64,000 nucleotides of DNA from Larix kaempferi (lineage: Eukaryota; Streptophyta; Pinopsida; Pinales; Pinaceae): the NCBI GenBank assembly GCA_027924585.1, contig BSBM01000001.1, positions 52,134,501 through 52,198,500 of the forward strand, in the 5' to 3' direction. The notes under the pieces were generated by a model. The model was not told the origin of the DNA, made no database searches, and saw only the letters and a program-made list of their open reading frames with translations. Shown piece by piece: positions 47,301-57,460 of the stretch (within the stretch, counting starts at the first letter, position 1; every line of letters begins with the position of its first letter). The translations under genes and the position numbers were made by a program.

Positions 47301-48396
47301 CTAATGACACTTTCTTTGGGGAGGTCTTCTCTTCTAGTTTTGAAAGAGTTTTCTTTTGTCTGGTCATGTTCTTTGAAGCACCACTATCAATAAGCCATGT
47401 ATCTTCTCCAGGTGTTATGGATCCAGAGAGTGCAGAGAACAGAACATACTCTTCTGCATCTTCTTCTTCATTTCTTCTAGATCTTCTCTTGAAGAGGGGC
47501 CTTTCTTCCTCTTCTTCTTCTCTTCTAGATCTTTTCTTGTGAGGCCTTTCTTCCTCCTCCTCTTCTTCTTCATCATCTTCTGCAAGATGTGCTTGATGTC
47601 TTTTATGGTGAATATTTTTCTTCTTCTTTGAGGGACAATCTCTAGCAATGTGTCCTTCTTTATGACAATTGAAACATTGGAAAGAAGAGTGTTTTCTTCT
47701 TCCTTTCTTCTGAAATCTTTGTGGAGATTGAGACTCCTTGTGACTATCCTTCTTGAAGTAAGATTGATTCCTTCTTCTCTTGGTGTGTGTAGCCAAGGCT
47801 TGTTCATCTTCTTTGAGCAGGGATTCTCTGTTAGAAACCCTAGCTTCTTCTTGGATGCAATCTTCCCATACCACATCAAATTTCATGCTTTCTTTTATGG
47901 CACACATGATTTAGATAAATGACTCCCTTGGTCTAGTGAGACCATTTAGAGTAGTCATGACTAGTTCATCTTCATCAAGGGTATCTCTAATAGAATCTAG
48001 TTGTTCTTTGAGTTGGGAGATCCTTGAGAAATAGCCTTGAACATATTCTCCTTTATTCATCTTTGTGCTCTTCAATTGAGCTCTCAGATTAATCTTCCTA
48101 TCGATGTTCTTTCCCTCATACATTCTGGAAAGGGCATCATACATTTCCTTTGGAGTCTTCTTGGATGCCACTTGGTGAATCAAGTGGTCTTTAATAGAAT
48201 CAACAATGATTCTCTTTGCCCTAATCAAATCCTTCCTATACTTCTCTTTGGCTTCATCTTCTCCAAGTTCTGCAATCTCATCCTTGATATACTGGGCAAG
48301 GTCATTCTCTTCAAGAATGAGGCCAATTCTGTATTTCCATGCCCGGAAATTTTCTATACCCTCTAGCTTGTCTTCAAGCTTAGTGCTTGGAGCCAT
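44314..48396 (-). pseudogene. Gag-Pol polyprotein of copia element F, five stop codons
   Basis: Translation runs from the ATG at 48396. Gag occupies 48396 to about 47530, with a UBN2-like N-terminus and a C-F-N-C-H-K-E-G-H-I-A-R-D-C zinc knuckle. A long Glu/Arg-rich linker follows. The protease site is W-L-I-D-S-G-A-S. Integrase shows the H-x-x-x-x-H...C-K-G-C zinc region, then the core R-T-D-N-G-G-E-Y and N-G-V-A-E-R-K-N-R-T. RT (45888-44974) has the Y-V-D-D-L-F-L-T-G site. RNase H has V-D-W-A-G-S, S-T-A-E-A-E-Y and the L-S-R-V-K-F-E-Y end. Stops are at 47911-47913, 46768-46770, 45973-45975, 44974-44976 and 44881-44883. The frame is otherwise unbroken, so decay is by substitution. Confidence 0.95.
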
Positions 48397-48854
48397 CTTC
48401 TCCAGGGGTCAAAAGAGATTGAAGTTTCTTAAGAGATAGAATAACACTTACCAAGAGATGTGCTTGATTGAATTGGAAGATCTGGTGTGTTCTGCTTCTG
48501 GAAACTTCAACTTTTCACCTTCCGGATCTGCAACATAATTTATGGTTTTCTGGTCTTCTCTTTTCTGGTTTTCTGGTGCATAGGTTTGCAGTTTTTCTGG
48601 TTTACTGGTGCATAGGTGCGTAGCTTTTCTGGATCTCTGGTTTTCTTCACTTTTGGTCAAACTAGGGTTTGAATTTCCTGGAGTTCTACCCAACCAAAAA
48701 CCTCGATCCAGGGCTCAAAACTTCGATTTTGAGGAGGGCTATCCAGCCTTGCAATTAGAATCCAAAAATACCAACTTTTGTAGAAACCCCTGGTTTTCAT
48801 CGAAGGAAGAGAGAGAGAGATTTTTACCTTGTGAAAGATGTCCTATTCAGGCTA
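48397..48854 (-). other. Leader of element F between PBS and gag
   Basis: Contains a duplicated word around ctggtgcataggt (48573 and 48605). A short minus frame (48693-48448) is a translation of this repeat and not supported as a gene. Confidence 0.6.
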
Positions 48855-48866
48855 GCTCTGATACCA
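48855..48866 (-). other. Primer-binding site of element F, initiator-Met tRNA
   Basis: gctctgatacca on the plus strand directly abuts the 5' LTR. Confidence 0.95.
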
Positions 48867-49357
48867 TGTTAAGTTTATACTAATTTGACTAGCAATATCA
48901 CTGAAAGAAACACAATCACAAGATAGACATAGATTTTACCCTAGGAAACCCTCATGGGGTAGAAAACCCAACAAAGCTTTCCTCAATAAGATGATCAACT
49001 AAATACAAGATGTAGTCCAAGACTAGAGCTCCTTCTCTACCTCCTATGCAGACCTCTCTCTCACTTGTGCACTACTTTCTGAGTGATGGATGAGTGAGAT
49101 AAGTGAGGAACATCTTCCTCTATTTATACTTGTTTCCCAATTGAATTTTTACCCTATGGGGCCAACCTATCCTAAGAGAGTCTAATAACCCTTAATTAAC
49201 TCAGGGCTGACCCCCACATGGTAGATCTAATAACCTTGGTTACCACAATCCCGGAGGAATAAACATCTCCGGATACATAATAAAGTCCCATCAGAGGAAT
49301 GAAACATCTCCGGAATAATACAAATATAATATTCTTAGAAGTTACAATATTTCAACA
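48867..49357 (-). repeat. Element F 5' LTR
   Basis: Colinear with 42570-43062, with a few small indels. Followed on the plus strand by the TSD ttaca (49358-49362). Confidence 0.95.
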
Positions 49358-49680
49358 TTACATGATCAATTTGCACTATTAAATTTGTTGTATGTGTTCT
49401 TTTATGCCTGTTTCTTTCTCCATACCAACATGTCTATACTTGTAAACTAGATTACAATTTCTGGAAGCTCTATGTCATAAGAGGTTTACATGATTCCATG
49501 TTTTAATATAAATATTTTTGTTGATAGCTTCCATACATAATATGTTTTAATGCCTGAGATGTCTTAATCTATTATGTGATGCATTTTGACTAAAACGATT
49601 ATGGTGAATGACAATGTGTATCAATTCCAAATCTCTTTGTTTATCTGAACTTGACTCTGGACTGGCATCATTACTCCTCA
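49358..49680. repeat. Rest of unit 2 of the 700-bp tandem duplication
   Basis: Matches about 41855-42175 of unit 1 (for example tgattccatgttttaatata and ttttgttgatagcttccata). It lost contact with its first half when F inserted. Confidence 0.85.
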
Positions 49681-49738
49681 TTTCCTACTTTTGTTGTGAC
49701 ACCATTAAGAATGGTGGTTTTATTTGAGAAAGCGTGTA

Positions 49739-49804
49739 AGAGCCCAACACTACTCTACCTAGAGCCCAACACTGCTCTACCTAGAGCCCAACATTGCTCT
49801 TATA
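49739..49804. repeat. Three copies of a 22-bp repeat
   Basis: agagcccaacactgctctacct-like units start at 49739, 49761 and 49783. Minor local satellite. Confidence 0.85.
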
Positions 49805-50739
49805 TCACAACGTAATGTACCCAGAGCACTACTTTTAATACCCCCAAAAACATTTTATTATTTCATTTTGAGTAAATGATTTAATTACTCACAAAAACAA
49901 TTATTATTTTTGTAAAGATTTATTAAAACTCTATTTGTAACTCACACTTATGTGAGACAATATTTGGCACCATAAAATATAATTTTATTTTCAATAACAA
50001 GAGAAACACTTGGAACTACAAGTTATAAAGGGTACACTAGCAGAGACAATGGATAAGAGATAATAAATTGATCATATTAGGAAAATAGGCCATATTGATC
50101 AAGTTTTGAATCATGTCACCTCTTACCAAATTATTTGAGGTTCAATCTTCACTAAATATAATAACCCTGTAGATTATACCTTGACATTTGTAGTACTATA
50201 TTAATAATATTTCAAATTATTACAATAGTGAATGAAATTATTTTTCCTTGGCATCCACCTTTGCGCCACACCTTACCTTATCCCACTGTGTATTTTTGGA
50301 AGATATTTTCTAACTAATTATCCTTGTTCAAGGTGGATGACAGACATTGACATGGTAACACACCTTCTACTATGACAAAGACGATTCAACTTCAACACCT
50401 ACAACATCTCCAAATTCAACTTCCTTAAATTATGAAAAGTGATTTCGCTTCAATGGATTTGAACCTGCAATCAAACACTAGTACAAAATGAGAGATAAGC
50501 GACCACGAGACGAAAACATTTGGTCACCATGGTTTTTTCAAGGGATAAACGACCAAACTTGACCAATTTTAAGTGAGCCAACTAAAAACGACCAATTTGG
50601 TCATGGGATAAAATACACAACTAGATAACAAGTAACTAAATTAAAAATGACCACATAAAAATAACATTAAGAATATGAATTGGTCATTTATTTAGTCATT
50701 TTTAGTTGTGTCACTCTGATAATGTAAAATTACAATTTT
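49805..50739. other. Intergenic, nothing firm
   Basis: cactagtacaaaa at about 50477 resembles one end of some plant DNA transposons, but I found no matching opposite end. gaccaatttggtc-type words at 50530-50610 are locally palindromic. Confidence 0.4.
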
Positions 50740-51016
50740 GACAATGAATTTGTACAATTTCCTAAATTTTAACTTTGCAGATGTTAATGTGTCACAACTT
50801 GACAATGGAAAAATTCAATTTTGACTATAAATTGTTACAATTTACTAAAGTTTAACTCTGCAGATGGGTTTAGAGACTCCCTATAAAATTTACTATATTT
50901 ACTATGAATTGTTACAATTTACTAAATTTTGACACTGCAGATTGGTTTTGAGACCCCTTTCTAGGAGGTCTTTGAACCCATATGCAGTGTTAAAATTTAG
51001 TAAATTGTAATAGTAT
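50740..51016. repeat. Three direct copies plus an inverted copy (fold-back)
   Basis: tacaatttactaaattttgacactgcag-type sequence occurs at about 50752, 50836 and 50912. The last copy (arm about 50900-50956) is followed by its near-complete inverted copy (about 50966-51016), with a loop of roughly ten bases. The arms differ at a handful of positions. Confidence 0.85.
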
Positions 51017-51282
51017 ATAATAAACAATGGTCCTGATCCAAGTCGTTGTGGCTATCGTCCCTTTGCAAATTAAATAATCCAAGCCTCTCAAACAATTTCC
51101 GTATTGAATTGATAATTTTACCACTGTAATTCCAAGTTCTTGATTGTGTATGTACCACTAGGACCTTTAAATAGAGAACCTAACAACAACAAATTTGAAA
51201 CTCCTCGACCTCTAAATCCAACCTAAATGAATCCCGATGTGCCAAAAAAAATTCCATCCTTAATGCGAAAGAAAAAAAAGTT

Positions 51283-51322
51283 TATATATATATATAGATA
51301 GATAGATAGATAGATAGATATA
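51283..51322. repeat. Microsatellite (TA)n(GATA)n
   Basis: A tatata run passes directly into about six gata units. Confidence 0.95.
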
Positions 51323-54256
51323 ATTATGGTTATATATATTAGTTATATATTATAATATAACTATATATTATTAGATATAAAATACATAACAAAAACATAT
51401 TAAAAAAAAAAAAAACAAGACAAAGGTATTATTTTTGTTCTTGTTTTCCCCCTTTCCATTTGGGACTTACAGATAGAACCCTCATGTGTTGTAGGGGTGT
51501 AGAAGCTTCAAAATCCATCAAAGGATGGGATTCAGGCAGATTGTTTAAAGGAGAGAAACCTTAGTTTTTCATCGCCACCAATTAGTATTACTTCTTCTCA
51601 TGAGATTTGAGCAATGGTGGAGGTTTGCATAGACATATTCTATGTGGAAGGGCGCCATTATATAGGTTGATATACAAAGAAAAAGGGAGGCACATTTGTG
51701 GAGAAAGAGTCACCAAGAGGAGGGCACATTGATTGTATTGGGAATCTCATTTGAAAGGGCGCAACAATAGTTCACTTGGTCACAAAGGGAAGTTGTATCA
51801 TTGGGAGCATTTTCCCATCCATCTCATCTCAATTATGCAAGCAGGCGCACCATTGGATACTATTCTCACTGCTTGATTATATGATGGGTGATGTTGGTTA
51901 TCCATGCATTATATACTCCATATGTATTAGCTACCATGATAGAAAAATCATGACCATTTAAGGATGTTTACTTTTGGTCCAAAGCTCAGTCAAATTTGTA
52001 GATATTAATGTTATTTGTTTTTCTCCTCAATACTGAGTATGAATTCTCTATGTTGCTAGGTGTGATATGGTGGGTGCAATCCAACATAACTAGACTATCA
52101 ATTCACCATTCTTAATCTATGTGTTTGTTGGAAGGTGACAAGGAAATATAGAAGAAAAAATTGTCTGCACAAGCTCCTACAAGAGTTACTAGAAGACTAA
52201 GCCAATTCCATAAGATGCTATAGGAGTTAGTGGATATATTTACAATGGTTATGTACAACATATTTAATATCCCAGTATTCAAATACTCCAACATTTTTTA
52301 CAATACCTAAGGGATTCACTATGTGGATAAAGTACTTCTCACAGTATTCTCATTTGGCTTATTTAAGGTATGCAAAACAATGCATTAAAATATATTTCAG
52401 ATCTATTTACTAAGATTATTGATACTATGTTAATGTTGTGCATGCTATTTCTTGTTTCCATTTATTACACAAATAGTGAAGAAGAGAATTTCCTATGTGT
52501 TATGATCAATTTAATTTCATACATAAACCCATGAGTTCAACATAAATTGGTGGTTGGAATATAACAAGCATTGATGCAAGAACTTGCAACCACACTTCAT
52601 CAATAGTGGGTAGAGATAGTTAACTCCACTCATCCCCTTGACCAACAATAAAAATTCTAGACAGTCACTTGCATATCAATCATTTTGACACTTAAATAAA
52701 AGGGGTTTAAGAAGATAAAGTCAAATTACCACATTATTAAAAAAAACAGTTCCTTGGCTTTGGGTCTTTACAGAAACTGATTAATTTTACATTCTAAACT
52801 TGTTAAATAGTGTATCAATCCATGGAATCAAGTTGCTTCTTATAACCTTATGCAAACCCACCTAGAGTTTGTTGAACCCACCAGTTTACCAAGGATGATG
52901 AATGGAGACTTATTAGAGAGGATTTGAGGAAGAGCACTTGAGATGAAGTGTTCCACTTCAATATTAGTGGGGAGGTATTTTGTTAGAGGAATTGACACAC
53001 ATCTAGTACGTTATTATCAATGGTGACATTTGTAGACAGCTAGATCCAATTTGTCCGTAGTCCTTTGTAGGGAGCTTCTATTTGTACATTTCTAAGTTGT
53101 AGGGACTTACTATGCTGGAAACAATGAATGATATCTCAGGATGGATTATTTTGTGGATTTTCACAGAAGTTGTTGTATTCTAGCAAAGCAATAAGTTGAG
53201 GCTAAGTTATGTTCAAGTAGATAGAGCAATGCTTGTATTATATGACCATTATTCCTAGTTCTAAATTTCTTGGAGGTGGTTAGGGTTCCTGTGATGATAA
53301 GATTCTACTGGCATAGATTCCAGTTCATAGAACCCCAGCCTCTGATGCATGCATGTGAATTTTTTGACCCATGTATGGGTTGATGTGAAGTTATTTCTCC
53401 ACCTCTTTGTTTCCTAAGAAATCCGATGATTATTTACATGTAATGCTAACCTAGTTTTGTAAGGACAAGGTTCTCATTTTAGAGGATAGTTTTGATTTAC
53501 AAAAGCTTAACAAATTCACTTAAGAGAGAAATTTCAAAGAATTAATGCAAGCCTATACTTAGGATTCTGTGGAGTGGTGGGTTTGGATAATGTGTCTATC
53601 CATGTTAGACATATCAATATTCCATAGTGTGCTTCATGCTATCCATGCCGATGTTTATTTTTGGATATTAGTAAATAACTCATAGCAAGGTGCCTTCTCT
53701 AGCACATAAATATAGTAGTTAAACATGTATCATCTAGTGGAATATATAAGCCAACCTAAAAAAACATCATAGTAAAATGGGAATTCTAAAAAGTTCATAA
53801 TGACAAAAAAACTCTAATAGACATGACAATACTCCAATACACATCCACAAATGTTTCCATGTTTCAGGAAAGCAATTTATAAAGTTAATACATATATGTG
53901 TGTGTGTGTATAAAATTTATTTTTGACTAGGATTCCTAACTTGTCCTGGCTATGGTATGCTATACAAGTGGCACTTACTACAAGTTGTATGTATAAATAT
54001 TACAAATACTTGTTAGGTCCATTTGATGCAAGCTATTCAATTAAGATTGCTTGGGAATGGGTTCTCACCATTTCACACAGAATTATGTTAAGCGATTATG
54101 TTAAGAATTAATGTCTACTGATTTTGACAAACTTCTGTTAAATTTATGTGCTTTTAAATAATCTCTTGGCCTACATTAAAAATATGTTACCAAATATGAG
54201 AAACAGTCCATTGGGTTTTGGTCTAGTGGTTGTGATCCACATGCAGTTGGCATTAT
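51323..54256. other. Long intergenic stretch, nothing recognised
   Basis: About 2.9 kb with no supported gene. Isolated open frames (51776-51961, 52112-52294, 53923-54111) have no family signal. A short (TG)n is near 53897-53911. Confidence 0.5.
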
Positions 54257-54772
54257 TGTAGGATGCTAACTTTGACACATCTGCGACAAGTCATCGACGT
54301 CGACACAACTTCGACAAGTTACGACTTCGACATGGCTTCGAAAACTCCGTGGCTTCTACAAGTTCCGCGACCTCATAGTTTTGTACATTGAAATGTAGCA
54401 TTGATCTGCGACTTGCTACTGTCGAACTTCTACAGACTGTCTCTCTGTCTTCCAGTCGGCTGTAACGGTTGAACTGCCAAACCATTCTAACTTATTTCAT
54501 AATTGAACGTAACGGGAAGGCACCCAAGTGTCTCAGCACTATTTATATAAGCATGTAAACTATTGTAATATACACCTTATTAGTCTGGATCTTAACATCC
54601 AGGCATAGAGAATATCAGTTCGCATTCCTACATATTGTCTGTGTGTATTTGTGTTTATATGCGTAGTGTAATACTGCATGCTTATTCTATTTCTTATGCT
54701 TCTATCATAATAGAGCCGACTCATTCAGTCAAACTGTTTTCCCCCTTGTGCTTCCTAGCCCCGAGTGGATCA
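54257..54772 (+). repeat. Element G 5' LTR (about 516 bp)
   Basis: Begins TGTAGGATGCTAAC and ends at a CA one base before the PBS. The first 110 bp are rich in CGAC and TCGAC words (54285-54345), and tatataag near 54543 is a TATA candidate. Only one copy exists here, so the start is inferred from TG and composition. Confidence 0.65.
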
Positions 54773-54773
54773 T

Positions 54774-54785
54774 TGGTATCAGAGA
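54774..54785 (+). other. Primer-binding site of element G
   Basis: TGGTATCAGAGA fits the initiator-Met consensus except at the last base. Confidence 0.75.
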
Positions 54786-54878
54786 AGATTCAGAGCTTAT
54801 TCAAAGCTTTGTCAAAGCACATCAACTTTGTTCGTGCTTAAGTTTTGCATAGACACTTCCAGCGAAGTTACCTGAATT

Positions 54879-57369
54879 ATGCCAGTTCAAACACGCTCGT
54901 AGAATCAACAATCCAAGCATACACTACCTCCAGATATGGAAGAATAAATAGGAGAACGACATGCAATCAACGAGACACAGCAACTCATAGAGCAAGCGGT
55001 GGCTTGACAATGAAATGAAATGTTCACTCAGTTCAACGAGATTCTCATGTGATTTTCTTTGACATTGGGAGCATTTTCGATGAGAACCAACTCCGACAAA
55101 ATCAACCCCTTCAAAGTGATAATGAATTTGGACATACCGAATCTAGGAAGCAATATTGACACAAAATACAACGACAATTGGGTTCAACAATTGGAATCCT
55201 ATTACTCTATGAATCAACTTTCAGAAGCCGACAAGATCACCATTGCATCCTTAAAGATGTCAACATCTGTGCACTGTTGGTGAGAGAATCTTTTGACAAA
55301 TATGGTGAAAAGTAGAGACCCCATTGACACATGGGATAAATTCATCGAACACATTTGAAAGGAGTTTTACCCACCCAAGTACCTTGAGCAGTAGTATAAG
55401 AAGTGGAAGCAGCTAAGGCAATGGAAAGACCAGTCCGTGCAAAGCTATACCGACGAGTTCTATCTACTCATGGCTAGACTTGGCATTCAAGAAGAAGACA
55501 AATTTCTTGTTCTGAAGTACGTCAGCGGATTATCCCAATACATTCAGTAGGAGATGGAGTTTTTGATTGTCAGTACGCTTGCAGATGCATTCCATTATGC
55601 CAACAAAATTGAAACCGAGCAAAAAGGAAAAGCATGCTTCATGACAAAGCTGACATCAGGACGACCACTTGACAAGAAGACATCAGCAAAATTCAATAAG
55701 TCGAAATATTCCCAGACTCCGCCAAAGCCAAATCATGACAAAAATCCTTTTCACAAAAAGGAACGTAGCAAGCAACTGACTGGAAAATGGTGCGACTACC
55801 ATCACTCATCTTGGCATGATACGTCTAAATGCAAAGCTCATAAGACCTTTTTGGAAAAAGTGTCGAAATTTGACGCGTTCGACAAGACTGTGGTAGAATC
55901 TAATCTAGAAGCAACGACTATTTTGACATCGACAACTCCAACAACCTCTACCATCATTGACAAGGAGGAACGAGAGCACATGTTCCATACACAGATATGG
56001 GTTCAAAACAATCCATTGCATCTAATTTTGGACAATGGGAGCCAAAATAATTTTGTTTCTGAAGAACTTGTAAAGAAACTAGGTCTTGTGACCACTTCGC
56101 ATCCTCAGCCTTACAACATCAGTTGGATGAAGGATGAACAAGAGAAAAGGATCACCCGACAATGCAAGATCACATACTTCATAAAGCCTTTTGAAGATGA
56201 AGTACTCTGCGATGTGGCACCTCTCTCCGTAGCCAACGCCCTGTTTGGGAAACCTTACCTATGGGATCTCCACGTAAGTTACTAGTCACGAACGCAGAAG
56301 TTAATTGTCAAAATCCAGAATCAACGGTACAACATACTAGAACGACGACCTACACCAACGGTTGCAATGATATCTGCTAAACAGACAAAGAATATCATCA
56401 ATCGTGCTCAGAAGTTTTCATTGATTATGATAAAGCCACAACAATCTAGGAAGACTACAACAACTAGTCGAGTCATCGACGAGTGTAGCTCCTGACAGAA
56501 GCAACAGATCGACAATATTCTTGATGATTACCAAAATCTATTCCAAGTTCCAGATGGAGTACCTATACATTACCAGGTAAAAAACTCTATTGAACTTGCT
56601 CTTGGTTCTTCTTTTCCTAACGCATCTGTCTACAGAATATCCATTCTCGAAAGTGAAGAGATTCATAGACAAATACAAAAATAGATCGACAAAGGCCATA
56701 TCCGACCCAACTCCTCCCCTTGTGGAAGTCCAGTCATCCTCATTCCAAACAAAGATGGGACTTGGCGCATGTGCATCGACTATAAAGCACTCAACAAAAT
56801 ATCGGTGAAGAATCGGTACCCTCTGCCATGGATAGACGAACTCATTGACTATTTGAAAGGTGATAAGTTATTTACTAAGCTCGACCTCAAGTTGGGATAA
56901 AATCAGATTCCAATCGAGCCCTCAAATGTATGGAAAATTGCTTTCAATACCAAGGAAGGATCATTTGAATGGTTAGTCATGCCTTTCGGCTTAACCAATG
57001 CACCTGTGACCTTCATGCGATACATGGATAACATTTGTTGACCTTTCATCGGCAAAATGGGTCATCATCTACCTTGACGACATATTGATTTTCAGTCGAT
57101 CATGGGAAGAACATGTTGGACAACTTCGACAAGTCCTCGACACTCTCCAACAACATTGCCTTTACTTGAACATGGACAAGTGTTCCTTTGCGATGAACAA
57201 CATCAAATATTTGGGGTTTGTAATTGACTTTGCAGGAATTCATGTCGACCTAGAAAAAGTACAAATTCTCAAATATTTTCCCATTCCTCACAACATTCAA
57301 GAACTAAGAAGTTTTCTTGGTTTGGTGAATTTCTATCGACGATTCATACTTGGCTTCTCAGAAAAATGA
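54879..57369 (+). pseudogene. Gypsy Gag-protease-RT of element G, broken
   Basis: Gag starts with ATG at 54879, with a retrotransposon-gag core at 55130-55560 (W-V-Q-Q-L-E-S-Y-Y, then F-Y-P-P-K-Y-L). A Cys/His segment (W-C-D-Y-H-H...W-H-D-T-S-K-C) lies near 55790-55830. The aspartic protease site is L-I-L-D-N-G-S near 56020-56040. RT is split: W-R-M-C-I-D-Y-K-A-L-N near 56765, F-T-K-L-D-L near 56870, M-P-F-G-L-T-N-A-P near 56980, then a one-base insertion near 57058 before Y-L-D-D-I-L-I-F-S. The last open part (57085-57369) ends S-F-L-G-L-V-N-F-Y-R-R-F. At least five stops, several consistent with TGG or CAG becoming a stop. Confidence 0.88.
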
Positions 57370-57460
57370 CCAAAATGAAACAAAATGAAAAATGACAATG
57401 GAAAGAGGAATGGGGTCCAAAGGATTTTTGGATAAGAAACAATCACCACTACATTATATG

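Larger units (their letters stand above)
42570..49357 (-). mobile_element. Ty1/copia retrotransposon F, nearly complete, 6.8 kb, minus strand
   Basis: LTRs at 42570-43062 and 48867-49357 (about 490 bp, inverted ends TGTT/AACA), PBS TGGTATCAGAGC on the minus strand (48855-48866), PPT (43063-43074) and a near-perfect TSD. A single gag-pol frame runs 48396-44314, with Gag, protease, integrase, RT and RNase H in copia order, broken by five stops. About 1.2 kb of tandem arrays lies between pol and the 3' LTR. LTRs differ by about 5 percent by eye. F lies in unit 2 of the 700-bp tandem duplication. Confidence 0.96.
54257..57460 (+). mobile_element. Ty3/gypsy retrotransposon G, 3'-truncated
   Basis: A 5' LTR (54257-54772), an initiator-Met-type PBS (54774), gag, protease and RT (54879-57369) are present in gypsy order. 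RNase H, integrase and the 3' LTR are missing. Similarity fades after about 57460, where a short W-K-E-E-W-G-P-K remnant hints at the start of RNase H. Stops and a frameshift show an old copy. No TSD can be defined because the right end is lost. Confidence 0.88.

Noticed and set aside
50477-50700. CACTA-like or other DNA transposon end (cactagtacaaaa)
   Set aside because: No matching inverted end or TSD found downstream.
54210-54256. tRNA or SINE head (tggtctagtggtt resembles an A box)
   Set aside because: No B box or clover-leaf follows, and it lies just outside the G LTR.
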